Source of the DNA: Arcobacter siniprincipis
Lineage (GTDB): Bacteria > Campylobacterota > Campylobacteria > Campylobacterales > Arcobacteraceae
Reading direction: 5' to 3'
NCBI RefSeq assembly: GCF_048571125.1
Contig: NZ_CP182343.1
Span: 558,001-622,000, forward strand
DNA length: 64,000 nucleotides
Every line of letters starts with the position of its first letter. Position 1 is the stretch's first letter. Under the pieces are notes generated by a model. That model was not told the DNA's origin and did not search any database. It worked only from the letters and a program-made list of their open reading frames with translations. Shown in pieces: positions 25,750 through 34,610 of the stretch. The translations under genes were made by a program, and so were the position numbers.

Positions 25750-26700
25750 TTATTCCTTTATTTTGTAATAGTTTATTTTGTCATTGTCACTGGCAACTAA
25801 AATTTCATTGTTATTTATAAATAAAATTTTAGTAAGTGTCATTTTATTCTCTTTTAATTGATATAAATCTTTTTTTGATGAAGTATCAAAAATAGTTACA
25901 TCATTGTTTTCGTTTGATGAATAAGCGGCTAGGGTTGCTTTTGAATTTAAAGCACAAGAATAAATTAAAAAACTTGATTCTTTATAAAATGCATCATTTT
26001 TTGAGTAAAATACAACTCTTCTATCTTGTCCAGCAGTTAAAATTTCCCCATTTTTGAAATCAACTTGAAAGACATTGTCCAAATTTTTACCTTTGTATGT
26101 TTTTAGTAAATTCCCTGTTTGAACATCACATAATTTTAAATTTCCGCTTTCATCTGCAATTATAATCTTTTTTTTATTTTGATTTAGTGCAAAATAAGAA
26201 AATTTTGATTGGCTCATTTGTTTATTGTATATAATTTTTTTTTCATTTATATTATATAAGAGTAATTCATTACTTAAAAGTGAAAATATAATTTCATTTT
26301 CATTTATAAATTTAGCTTGTGCAATAAATAAATGTTTTGTATCCGGAACAATAGTACTTAAATTTCCATTTTCATAAATATCAATTTTTCTTGCCCCTTT
26401 TTCTCCTTGAGATAAAATTAAAATTTTATTTTTTAATACATCAATTGAGTATATTTTACTGTCATTAGTTTCTCCTAAAAAATCTTTTACTTGAGGAATT
26501 GTAATGTTTGAAATTAATTTGAAATCTTTTAAGTTAAAGATGTTTATTCTTCCAGCACTTGTTGAAACAAATAACTTATTATCATTTATAACTAAATCAG
26601 TTGCTCCCGCACTTATATTCACTATTTTTGTTGGCATTATTTCATTTGCATTTAAAAAAGATATCATAAAAAGTATAAGTAAAATTCTTACAGTATTCAT
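25750..26700 (-). CDS. napL: NapL periplasmic beta-propeller protein
   Basis: The chosen start (26700, protein MNTVRILLILFMISFLNANE) gives a 316-residue protein with a clear signal peptide and GGATAAG just upstream. A longer frame from 26763 would run into napF. The mature part has repeated WD40-like beta blades, for example KLFVSTSAGRINIFNLKDF and ILTAGQDRRVVFYSKND. NapL is found only in nap operons of Campylobacterota and its near relatives. Its exact role in nitrate reductase activity is unclear. It lies between napF (2 bp) and napD (1 bp). Confidence 0.88.
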   Translation of the reverse strand: MNTVRILLILFMISFLNANEIMPTKIVNISAGATDLVINDNKLFVSTSAGRINIFNLKDFKLISNITIPQVKDFLGETNDSKIYSIDVLKNKILILSQGEKGARKIDIYENGNLSTIVPDTKHLFIAQAKFINENEIIFSLLSNELLLYNINEKKIIYNKQMSQSKFSYFALNQNKKKIIIADESGNLKLCDVQTGNLLKTYKGKNLDNVFQVDFKNGEILTAGQDRRVVFYSKNDAFYKESSFLIYSCALNSKATLAAYSSNENNDVTIFDTSSKKDLYQLKENKMTLTKILFINNNEILVASDNDKINYYKIKE

Positions 26701-26702
26701 TC

Positions 26703-27179
26703 TTATCCTATCTTTATCGCATTTGTTGGGCAAACTTTTAAACAAAATCCACAAGAGGTACAATTTTCACTTATCTGTGGTCGAAACATTCCTAAAAATT
26801 TTATAGCATCATCAAGGCAAGGGTCTTTGCAAGAAAAACACATGGTTTGATTCCAACTTAGACATTCTAAAATATTTATTTCTATTTTTGAAGATATATT
26901 TTTTTTATATTCAAGTTTTAAAACTTCGCTTGGGCAAACTTTTACACACTCATCACAAAAAGTACAGCCACTATTTGTAAAATCTAGTTTTGGAGTTTTG
27001 TCTTTTTGTATTACTATTATATTTACTTCACAAGAGTTAGCACACAATCCTTCACATTTGACACACTCACTTAAAAAGAGTGCTTCATTATTATAATATG
27101 GTGGACGAATTACTTTCTCTTGCTTTTCATTATTTTTAAATGATGAAGCAAGAGAGCTAAATAGCTCTCTTCTTTTCAT
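26703..27179 (-). CDS. napF: NapF-type ferredoxin
   Basis: This 158-residue protein carries four cysteine clusters: CVKCEGLCANSC, CTFCDECVKVCP, CMFSCKDPC-like spacing near residue 115, and CTSCGFCLKVCP at the end. These should hold iron-sulphur clusters. NapF is a cytoplasmic accessory thought to help mature NapA or deliver electrons for its cofactor. It starts KRRELFSSL, a twin-arginine-like beginning without a long hydrophobic stretch, so export is unlikely. It lies between napB (3 bp) and napL. Confidence 0.9.
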   Translation of the reverse strand: MKRRELFSSLASSFKNNEKQEKVIRPPYYNNEALFLSECVKCEGLCANSCEVNIIVIQKDKTPKLDFTNSGCTFCDECVKVCPSEVLKLEYKKNISSKIEINILECLSWNQTMCFSCKDPCLDDAIKFLGMFRPQISENCTSCGFCLKVCPTNAIKIG

Positions 27180-27182
27180 AAT

Positions 27183-27791
27183 TTATTTTACACCTTCATC
27201 TATATTTTTGATTAAATTTGATGAGTTTTTTTCACCGCTTTCTCTAAAATCAGCTTTGAAATTATTCCCTACAATTAATTTTGTCTCTGATTGAGGTGCA
27301 TGACATTGACTACAGTTAAATCTTGCCCCTGCCAAATGTCCTAAACTCTTTTGTTCTGGAAGTTTTAAGTCACTTGTATTTACAATCATTTTACCATCTT
27401 TTACAATTCTACCATTTTCAGATAAAGAAGTTTTCGGTCTAAAATCTGTAAGGTGTGTTTTTGGTACAGGAACTGCTCCCATTGATTCTGCAATTGCTGG
27501 GTCATGACACATAATACATTGATTATTATCTATAGTTATTGGTAACATTCCTTCAACATCATGGGGAATCATTGGTGGAGCATTTTCAAATGCTCTATCA
27601 ATTTTTGTTGATGTTCCAGCTGCTGCTTTAGCATAATCTGTTTTATCTGGAACAATACTCTTTTCAGTATAAATATCTACTTTTCTTAAGCCTAAAGACT
27701 CTTCTGAATAAGTTTTTTGAGCAATAGCACAACCTGTAACAAATATTGCAGTTATTGTTGCTAATCCTAAAGTTATTTTAGTAATTTTCAT
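27183..27791 (-). CDS. napB: NapB diheme cytochrome c subunit
   Basis: This 202-residue periplasmic protein has an N-terminal signal, possibly a lipoprotein-like GLATITAIFVTGC, followed by two CxxCH haem sites: CIMCH near residue 117 and CSQCH near 165. A histidine-containing region around HLAGARFNCSQCHAP supplies axial ligands. NapB passes electrons to NapA. It is longer at the N-terminus than gammaproteobacterial NapB. The cysteine at the end of the signal could be lipidated; that is inference. Confidence 0.94.
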   Translation of the reverse strand: MKITKITLGLATITAIFVTGCAIAQKTYSEESLGLRKVDIYTEKSIVPDKTDYAKAAAGTSTKIDRAFENAPPMIPHDVEGMLPITIDNNQCIMCHDPAIAESMGAVPVPKTHLTDFRPKTSLSENGRIVKDGKMIVNTSDLKLPEQKSLGHLAGARFNCSQCHAPQSETKLIVGNNFKADFRESGEKNSSNLIKNIDEGVK

Positions 27792-27800
27792 TTTTTTCTC

Positions 27801-28616
27801 CTATTTTTTTGCTAATCTATTAATTATTGAAAAATTTAAAGCATCATCTTCACAAACTTCAATACATCTAGCACAATTAGTACACTCTCCTGAAAGAACA
27901 GGGATTGACTCTTTTCCTATCATTGACAAAACTTGGTTCTCATGACATACTTCTTTGCACTTCATACATTCAGTACATTTAACATGATTATGAGTAACTC
28001 TTAAAAAGCTATATTTCCCTACAAGTGAATAAAATCCACCTAAAGGACAAATATGACCACACCATCCATTTTTTAAAACAAAAAGATCAAAAAGGAAAAT
28101 GATAAGCATTGCAGCCCAGCCAAATCCAAGACCAAAAACTAAACCTCTATGAACCATAGATATAGGTGAAATGAATTCAAAAGCACTTACACCTAAGATA
28201 GTTGATAGTATTAAACTTAGAGCTAAAACCCAATATCTCATATTTCTACTAGCTGGTTGTTTTTTTTGTACAGTGTCAAATCTTAATTTTCTTCTAATAA
28301 ATGAACTTAAATCAGTTATTATATTAACAGGGCATACCCATGAACAAAAAACTCTTCCTCCAATAAAAAAATAAAATAGTGTTATTATTGATGCACCTAC
28401 AATTATATTTATTGATACTAACGCACCTGCAAAGAGCATTTGTAAAACAGCAAATGGATCACTTAAAGGAATTGTTTCAAATAATATTGATGAACTTAAA
28501 TTCCCTTGTAAAATTGTTATTCCATAAATATTTGCAAAGATATACAAAGTCATAATTGATATTTGACTTACTCTTCTTAAAATAAGATATCGGTTTTTTA
28601 AAAGTAAATTAGTCAT
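27801..28616 (-). CDS. napH: NapH membrane iron-sulphur protein, menaquinol dehydrogenase
   Basis: This 271-residue inner-membrane protein has four to five helices and two cytoplasmic CxxxCP motifs (CSWVCPVNIITD and WCGHICPLGG). Two 4Fe-4S clusters lie near the C-terminus (CTECMKCKEVC, CTNCARCIEVC). With NapG it oxidises menaquinol and feeds electrons to NapB/NapA. It takes the place of NapC, which is absent here, as in other campylobacteria. It overlaps napG by 8 bp. Confidence 0.95.
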   Translation of the reverse strand: MTNLLLKNRYLILRRVSQISIMTLYIFANIYGITILQGNLSSSILFETIPLSDPFAVLQMLFAGALVSINIIVGASIITLFYFFIGGRVFCSWVCPVNIITDLSSFIRRKLRFDTVQKKQPASRNMRYWVLALSLILSTILGVSAFEFISPISMVHRGLVFGLGFGWAAMLIIFLFDLFVLKNGWCGHICPLGGFYSLVGKYSFLRVTHNHVKCTECMKCKEVCHENQVLSMIGKESIPVLSGECTNCARCIEVCEDDALNFSIINRLAKK

Positions 28617-29391
28617 CTAATAAATCTCCCATATCATTTAAAGAATCAATTGCTTTATCTTTACTTATCTTTGTTGTTGTTTTAATCTCTTTTGCATTTT
28701 TAACTCTTTTTTGGTCTTTTTCATCCCAACCTTTTACATAATAATCGCCGGCTTTTCCTAAGGCAATTTCTTTAGGTAAGACAAAAATTGAAGCTTTTTG
28801 TGTAACACATGCTCTTTCACACAATCCACATCCAGTACAAATATCTGTATGAACAACAGGTTTCATAAAAGAGTGTTTTCCTGTTCTTTGATTTTTTTCA
28901 TATTCAATAGTAATAGCTTGACCTAATATTGGACAAGCTCTATAACATGCATCACATTGTATACCCCAAAAAGCAATACAACTTTGGTTATCAATAACAG
29001 CAACTCCCATATTTGCACTGTTGATATCAAGTTTTCCATTTGTACTAACTAACTTTTCATCTAAGGCATTAGTTGGACAAACAGGAACACATGGAATATC
29101 AATACACATATAACATGGTATTTCCCTTGGAGTAAAAAATGGTGTTCCAAGGGGCTTATTATCACCTGGTTTTGCTAATTTTAAAGTATCAAAAGGACAG
29201 GCTTCAACACACAAACCACATTTAATACAGGTTGATAAAAAATCTTTTTCATTTAAAGCACCAGGTGGTCTAAGTATTAATTTAGAGGCAGTTACTTCAT
29301 CAACATAAGCACTCCAAATAAGACCACTAAGAGCTACAAGACCTACTGTTCTTGCACTTTTTAAAAGAAATTCTCTTCTATCATTATTCAT
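28609..29391 (-). CDS. napG: NapG periplasmic iron-sulphur protein
   Basis: This 260-residue protein has a twin-arginine signal (DRREFLLKSARTVGLVALSG). Four 4Fe-4S motifs follow: CIKCGLCVEACP, CYMCIDIPCVPVCP, CDACYRACP and CTGCGLCERAC. It is exported folded by Tat and forms the electron bridge from NapH to NapB/NapA. It lies 11 bp after napA and overlaps napH by 8 bp. The C-terminal 35 residues are charged and not conserved-looking. Confidence 0.95.
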   Translation of the reverse strand: MNNDRREFLLKSARTVGLVALSGLIWSAYVDEVTASKLILRPPGALNEKDFLSTCIKCGLCVEACPFDTLKLAKPGDNKPLGTPFFTPREIPCYMCIDIPCVPVCPTNALDEKLVSTNGKLDINSANMGVAVIDNQSCIAFWGIQCDACYRACPILGQAITIEYEKNQRTGKHSFMKPVVHTDICTGCGLCERACVTQKASIFVLPKEIALGKAGDYYVKGWDEKDQKRVKNAKEIKTTTKISKDKAIDSLNDMGDLLDD

Positions 29392-29402
29392 TTTTTCTTC
29401 TT

Positions 29403-32225
29403 TTATGCTTTATAAATTTTTACAGCACATTTTTTATAATCTGTTTGTTTTGACATTGGACAAGTTGCATCCAAACAAACTTTATTAATAAATACTTTTT
29501 CATCAAACCATGGAACAAAAACCAAACCTCTTGAAGGTCTATTTCTACCTCTTGTCTCAATTCTAGCTTTTACTTTTCCTCTTCTTGATTCAACCCAAGC
29601 TAATTCACCTTGTTTTACATCATATTTTTTAGCATCAACAGGATGCATATAACATAAGGCTTCTGGTACTGCTCTAAATAATTCTGGAACTCTCATAGTC
29701 ATTGTTCCTGAGTGCCAATGTTCTAAAACTCTTCCTGTACACATCCATACTGGATACTCTTCATTTGGTATTTCTGGTGCATCCATATAAGGTCTTGCAA
29801 ATATTTTTGCTTTATTAATTAAAGGTTTTTTCTCTTTATTTGTAATACCTTGTAAATCTCCAAATGGAAGTGCTTTTGCAAGTTTTCCATAAAAAGCGTG
29901 AGAGTTATTTGTACCTGCTTCTTTTACTGCATGTGCTGCATATGGGTCATATTTAACATTAAATCTCCATTGTGTCTCTTTCCCATCTACAACTGGCCAT
30001 TTAAGTCCTCTTACTTTGTGATAAGTATCAAAATCAGCTAAATCATGTCCATGACCTCTACCAAAACTAGCATACTCTTCAAATAAATATTTTTGAATAA
30101 AGAATCCATATCCTTCAAATACTTTTCCATCACTTCCTACAACATTTCTCTTATCTCCAAATACTTCAGAGTTATCAAATCCTGCTTGGACTGGGTCTTC
30201 TAAATCAGCTTTATAAGATTTTGCTTTTTCATTGGCAAATAAAATTTCATACATAGTTGTATTTTCATCATAACCCATTTTTTTAGCTTCATTTATTACA
30301 TCTGGAAGTTTTTTCTTACCACCAGTACTTAGTAGTGATTGTTCACCCCATAAGTCTTTTACCGTAAATCTTTTTGATAATTCAAGCCATTGCCAAGTAT
30401 CACTCATAGCATCACCTACTGGTAATACTTGTTGTCTCCAATGTTGAGTTCTTCTTTCAGCATTTCCATATGCTCCCCATTTTTCATAAATCATAGCTGA
30501 TGGTAAAATCAAATCAGACACTTTTGCAGAAATCCCAGGATATCCATCACTTGTAACAATAAAGTTATCCATTTGTCTTGCGGCTTTTATCCAATGAGAT
30601 GCACTAGCACTATCTTGATAAGGGTTACAAACATTAACCCAAGCAAATTTCATAGAACCATCTTCTAAGTCCCTATGAATTTTCATAATGTCTTGATGAC
30701 CTTTTGGATTTAAAGTACCTTGAGGAATTCCCCAAACTTTTTCAGCAATACTTCTATGTTTTGGATTTGCTACCATCATATCAGCTGGTAATCTATGTGC
30801 AAATGTTCCAACTTCTCTAGCTGTTCCACAAGCACTTGGTTGTCCTGTAAGTGAAAATGCTCCCGAACCTGGTTTTGCTTGTTTATTTAATAAAAAGTGT
30901 ACATTATAAGCTAGAGTATTTACCCATGAACCTCTTGTATGTTGATTCATTCCCATAGTCCAAAAAGAAACAACTTTTCTATTTTTTTCAATATAAAGAT
31001 CAGCTAATTCTTTGATTTTCTTTTTAAAATCTTCATCTGATTCATCAGGATTACCTTTTGAAACTTGTGTAACATAATCAGCAGTATATGGTTCTAAGAA
31101 TTTTTTATATTCTTCAAAAGATATTTCCCAATGTTTTAATCCGGCATTTTTGTTAACCATCATATCACCTTCTTTATATCCATAAGGAGCTAAGGCTGGT
31201 GCTTCATCTTTTGATACAACTTTTTGCATCTCTTTTGAGATAGTTTCCATCTCTTTTTGCGTATATTTACCTTCAACAATTGATTTTTCATCAGATCTTC
31301 TCATTCCATAACCCATATTTACAGGACTTGCTGCAAATACAATATTATTTTTAACAAAATCCCAATCTATAGATTCTGGATTATTATAAACAATTTCTCT
31401 TGCTATATAATTCCATAATGCTAAGTCTGAATTTGGTTTAAATATAATTTCAGTATCAGCTAAATCTGAGGTTCTATGTCTATAAGTTGATAAATTTATA
31501 ACTTTTACTTTATCAGGATTTGATAATTTTCTATCTGTAACTCTTGACCACAAAATAGGGTGCATTTCTGCCATATTTGAACCCCAAGATACAACTGTAT
31601 CAGTTAGTTCTATATCATCATAACAACCACTTGGCTCATCAATACCAAATGTTTGGTAAAAACCAACAACAGCACTTGCCATACAGTGTCTAGCATTTGG
31701 ATCAATTGCATTTGATCTAAAACCAGCTTTCATCATTTTTTGAGCTGCATAACCTTCCATAACTGTATATTGTCCACTTGCAAATATACCAATTCCTTCT
31801 GGACCTTTTTCTTTTAGAGCTTTTTTCATGTGAACTTCCATCTCATCAAATGCTCGTTCCCAAGAAATAGGTGTAAACTCACCATTTTTATCAAATTCAC
31901 CTTTTTGGTTAACTCTTAATAATGGTTGTTTTAATCTATCTGCTCCATACATAATTTTTGCATTGAAGTAACCTTTTATACAATTAAGTCCTCTGTTTAC
32001 TGGTGCTGCTGGGTCACCTTTTACTGCAACTATTTTTCCGCCTTTAGTTGCAAGCATAATCCCACAACCCGTACCACAAAATCTACATGCAGCTTTGTCC
32101 CATCTCCAGCCACCTTCAGCTTCATTTGCCTTAGCTTGAAGGGCAGTTGGTACATTCATACCAATAGCTGCTGCTGCACTTGCTGCTGCAGAGCTTTTTA
32201 AGAATTCTCTTCTTGATAATGTCAT
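29403..32225 (-). CDS. napA: Periplasmic nitrate reductase catalytic subunit NapA
   Basis: This 940-residue molybdoenzyme reduces nitrate to nitrite. A Tat signal (SRREFLKSSAAASAAAAIGM) precedes the 4Fe-4S site CRFCGTGC...LNCIKGY. DPNARHCMASAVVGF holds the probable cysteine ligand to molybdenum, near residue 180. The C-terminal pterin-binding domain contains GRVLEHWHSGTMTMR. It exceeds the E. coli enzyme by about 110 residues because of insertions near 330-400 and 690-760, as in other campylobacterial NapA. It leads the operon napAGHBFLD. An FNR-type box lies 71 bp upstream of the start. Confidence 0.98.
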   Translation of the reverse strand: MTLSRREFLKSSAAASAAAAIGMNVPTALQAKANEAEGGWRWDKAACRFCGTGCGIMLATKGGKIVAVKGDPAAPVNRGLNCIKGYFNAKIMYGADRLKQPLLRVNQKGEFDKNGEFTPISWERAFDEMEVHMKKALKEKGPEGIGIFASGQYTVMEGYAAQKMMKAGFRSNAIDPNARHCMASAVVGFYQTFGIDEPSGCYDDIELTDTVVSWGSNMAEMHPILWSRVTDRKLSNPDKVKVINLSTYRHRTSDLADTEIIFKPNSDLALWNYIAREIVYNNPESIDWDFVKNNIVFAASPVNMGYGMRRSDEKSIVEGKYTQKEMETISKEMQKVVSKDEAPALAPYGYKEGDMMVNKNAGLKHWEISFEEYKKFLEPYTADYVTQVSKGNPDESDEDFKKKIKELADLYIEKNRKVVSFWTMGMNQHTRGSWVNTLAYNVHFLLNKQAKPGSGAFSLTGQPSACGTAREVGTFAHRLPADMMVANPKHRSIAEKVWGIPQGTLNPKGHQDIMKIHRDLEDGSMKFAWVNVCNPYQDSASASHWIKAARQMDNFIVTSDGYPGISAKVSDLILPSAMIYEKWGAYGNAERRTQHWRQQVLPVGDAMSDTWQWLELSKRFTVKDLWGEQSLLSTGGKKKLPDVINEAKKMGYDENTTMYEILFANEKAKSYKADLEDPVQAGFDNSEVFGDKRNVVGSDGKVFEGYGFFIQKYLFEEYASFGRGHGHDLADFDTYHKVRGLKWPVVDGKETQWRFNVKYDPYAAHAVKEAGTNNSHAFYGKLAKALPFGDLQGITNKEKKPLINKAKIFARPYMDAPEIPNEEYPVWMCTGRVLEHWHSGTMTMRVPELFRAVPEALCYMHPVDAKKYDVKQGELAWVESRRGKVKARIETRGRNRPSRGLVFVPWFDEKVFINKVCLDATCPMSKQTDYKKCAVKIYKA

Positions 32226-32295
32226 TTTATCTCCTTTGAAAAGTTTAAGTCAATTTCTAACTTCCTAATTCTAACCGTTAAAATTAACATAATCC

Positions 32296-32309
32296 TTGAC
32301 TCTAATCAA
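32296..32309 (-). promoter_or_regulatory. FNR/CRP-type box upstream of napA
   Basis: TTGACTCTAATCAA fits TTGAY-N4-ATCAA, the FNR/NarR-type operator. Its centre is about 77 bp before the napA start, which would place a class II promoter around 32260. A Crp/Fnr regulator with an FNR-like recognition helix is encoded at 35609-36274. The divergent gene at 32413 could also be affected. Confidence 0.65.
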
Positions 32310-32412
32310 TTTTTATAAGTTTTAATTAAGGAGTATTTTTGTCCTATTACTTTTGTGTTATATTTTGTTATAATAAATTAAAAATTTTGATAGATAATAT
32401 TTTGGAGTTTAT

Positions 32413-33306
32413 ATGGATTTTCATACATTTATAAGAGCAGTTGGAACAGGACCTAAATCAAATAGAGAATTAACACAAGAAGAGATGAAAGATTGTATTA
32501 GGCAAATTTTAAATAAAGAAGTATCAAATGAAATCATAGTTGCTTTTTTATTAGGATGGAGAGTAAGACTTGAAACAAATGCAGAACTAAAAGCTACTTT
32601 AGATGTGTGTAATGAATATATCAAAAAAGTAAATATTCCTAATTCTATAGAGTTAGGATTTCCTTATGATGGTAAAACAGATGCAACATATCTTTTCCCA
32701 CTTGTTGGAAAGTATTTAAAAAAGTTTGATTTGGACATTGTTATAAGTGGTGATATTATGCAACCAGCTAAAAGTGGTATTACAATAAAAGATATTGCTA
32801 CAAATGTAAAACTTGATGATAATATTCATTATTTTGATAGAGCTGAATTCTTACCAAAACTAAGTGCAATTACTGATTTAAGAAGAATATTAAAATTAAG
32901 AAGTGCTTTTAATACTGTGGAAAAACTACTTAATCCTGCAAATTCAAGATTTGCATTAACTTCTGCGTATCATAAACCTTATGTAGAAAAGTATAGTGAA
33001 ATATTTGCTTCAAACTATGAAAAATTTATTGTAGTAAAAGCAGCAGAGGGAAGACCAGAGATTTTCAATAAATCAAAAGCTTGGTTAAAAACCCAAAATG
33101 GACTTGAAGAGTTTATTATAGACCCAGAGTATTATGGAATAAATTACAATAAAACTTTTGAAAAGATTACTTTAGAAGAAGCAATAGAAGAAATCAATAA
33201 TCCAAGTGCAGATTTAGAAAAATTAGCAAAACTAAATGCAGCATTACACTTATTTTGTGCAAATAAAGCTGATGATATAAATAGTGCTTATGAGATGTTA
33301 GATTAA
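32413..33306 (+). CDS. Glycosyl transferase family 3-like protein (TrpD/YbiB-like)
   Basis: This 297-residue protein resembles the anthranilate phosphoribosyltransferase fold. The N-terminal helical domain spans about residues 1-65 (NRELTQEEMKDCIRQILNKE, VAFLLGWRVRLET). The larger domain shows FPYDGKTDATYLFPLVGKYL and GITIKDIATN. The glycine-rich GTGGD loop of true TrpD is not present, so the classical activity is doubtful. It may be a TrpD2/YbiB-like protein of unknown substrate. Its stop overlaps the following siroheme gene start by 1 base, suggesting a shared transcript, but a functional link is not established. Confidence 0.75.
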   Translation: MDFHTFIRAVGTGPKSNRELTQEEMKDCIRQILNKEVSNEIIVAFLLGWRVRLETNAELKATLDVCNEYIKKVNIPNSIELGFPYDGKTDATYLFPLVGKYLKKFDLDIVISGDIMQPAKSGITIKDIATNVKLDDNIHYFDRAEFLPKLSAITDLRRILKLRSAFNTVEKLLNPANSRFALTSAYHKPYVEKYSEIFASNYEKFIVVKAAEGRPEIFNKSKAWLKTQNGLEEFIIDPEYYGINYNKTFEKITLEEAIEEINNPSADLEKLAKLNAALHLFCANKADDINSAYEMLD

Positions 33307-33857
33307 TGAGTAATTTTCCTATCTCTTTAAATTTAGAAAATAAAAAAATTTTAGTTATAGGTGCAGGGAAAATTGCTACAAGCAAAATAAAGAAATTGTT
33401 AGATTTTACAAAAAATATAGTTGTACTTGCACCCAATATAAGTGATGAGTTGGAAAAACTTAATATAAAAACTTTAAAAAAGAGATATGAAAAGAGTGAT
33501 ATTGAAAATTTTCACATTGTAATTGCTTGTATTGATGATATAAATCTTCAAAGGGAGATTTACAAACATACAAGAGAAAAAAATATTCTATATAATTGTG
33601 TAGATATTTATGAATTGTGTGATTTTACTTTCTCATCAATAATAAAAAAAGATGATTTAGTAATTACTATTTCCACAAGTGGAGCTTCTCCTTCTTTTTC
33701 AAAAGAATTAAAAAAATATTTAGAAAAGATTATTCCAAATAATGTAGGAAGCTTTTTAAAAAATATGAAAAACTTAAGAGCTACTATGCCAAAAGGAGAA
33801 GAGAGAATGGAAATACTAAGAAAAAAAAGTAAAGAGTTTATCTCTTCTATAAAATAA
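33306..33857 (+). CDS. Precorrin-2 dehydrogenase / sirohydrochlorin ferrochelatase-like (CysG N-terminal domain)
   Basis: This 183-residue protein matches the N-terminal domain of CysG and yeast Met8p. A Rossmann start (ENKKILVIGAGKIATSKIKK) is followed by IVIACIDDINLQREIYKHTR and NCVDIYELCDFTFSSIIKKD. TISTSGASPSFSKELKKYLE is the hallmark of the family. It oxidises precorrin-2 with NAD+ and inserts iron to make siroheme. The methyltransferase that makes precorrin-2 is encoded by the convergent gene 2 bp away, so siroheme synthesis is split between two proteins here. Confidence 0.93.
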   Translation: MSNFPISLNLENKKILVIGAGKIATSKIKKLLDFTKNIVVLAPNISDELEKLNIKTLKKRYEKSDIENFHIVIACIDDINLQREIYKHTREKNILYNCVDIYELCDFTFSSIIKKDDLVITISTSGASPSFSKELKKYLEKIIPNNVGSFLKNMKNLRATMPKGEERMEILRKKSKEFISSIK

Positions 33858-33859
33858 AT

Positions 33860-34591
33860 TTAATCAAACCATCTTAACTGTTCTCTTAAGTTCACAACTT
33901 TTCCTACTATTATTATTGCAGGAGATTTTAAACCTTTTGATTTTTCAACAATATTCTCTAAAGTTCCAGTTACTACTTTTTGTTCTTTTGTTGTTCCTTT
34001 TGAAATAACAGCACAGGGATAATTTTTGTCTTTTCCAAGACCTATTAATTTTGAACTAATTAAGTTAATATTATGTAGTCCCATTAAAAAGACAATTGTT
34101 TCATCATTTAAAAAAGTTTGCCACTCTATTTGTGAGATTTTTTTGTTTGGAGTTTCATGTCCTGTTACTACTCTAAAAGAAGTAGTTATTCCCCTATGCG
34201 TTACAGGGATTCCAGCATATGAAGCAACAGCTACAGATGAGCTGATTCCTGGAATTATTTCAAATTTAACATCTCTTTCATTCAAATAGATTGCTTCTTC
34301 TCCTCCTCTACCAAAAACAAAAGGATCTCCACCTTTTAATCTAACGACATTTTCATATTTTTGTGAAGCTTGAAAAAGTATTTCATTTATTTCATCTTGA
34401 GGTACAGTGTGTTTTTTGTTCTCTTTTCCGACATATTTAAAAATGACATCTTTTTTTGCATAATTTAATATCTCTTTATTTACTAATCTATCATAAACTA
34501 TGATATCTGCATTTTTTATTGCATTTATAGCTTTTAATGTTAATAATTCAGGGTCGCCAGGACCTGCACCTGTTAAATAAACTTTACCCAC
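33860..34591 (-). CDS. cobA: Uroporphyrinogen-III C-methyltransferase
   Basis: The preferred start is GTG at 34591 (MGKVYLTGAGPGDPE, 243 residues), with AAAGG six bases upstream. A longer frame from a TTG at 34633 would overlap the sensor gene. VYLTGAGPGDPELLTLKAI is the signature 1 of SAM-dependent uroporphyrinogen methyltransferases, VVRLKGGDPFVFGRGGEEA is signature 2, and GISSSVAVASYAGIPVTHRG follows. It makes precorrin-2 from uroporphyrinogen III for siroheme. It is convergent with the dehydrogenase/ferrochelatase gene and follows the PilJ-type sensor and Fnr genes on the same strand. Confidence 0.95.
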   Translation of the reverse strand: MGKVYLTGAGPGDPELLTLKAINAIKNADIIVYDRLVNKEILNYAKKDVIFKYVGKENKKHTVPQDEINEILFQASQKYENVVRLKGGDPFVFGRGGEEAIYLNERDVKFEIIPGISSSVAVASYAGIPVTHRGITTSFRVVTGHETPNKKISQIEWQTFLNDETIVFLMGLHNINLISSKLIGLGKDKNYPCAVISKGTTKEQKVVTGTLENIVEKSKGLKSPAIIIVGKVVNLREQLRWFD

Positions 34592-34610
34592 ATATTGCCT
34601 TTTTTTATAT

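Noticed and set aside
25750..26763. Longer NapL start at 26763
   Set aside because: It would overlap napF by 61 bp and bury the signal peptide. The ATG at 26700 has GGATAAG upstream and a clean signal sequence.
25750..32225. Missing napC treated as a defect of the nap operon
   Set aside because: Campylobacterota normally lack napC and use NapGH as menaquinol dehydrogenase, so the operon is complete.
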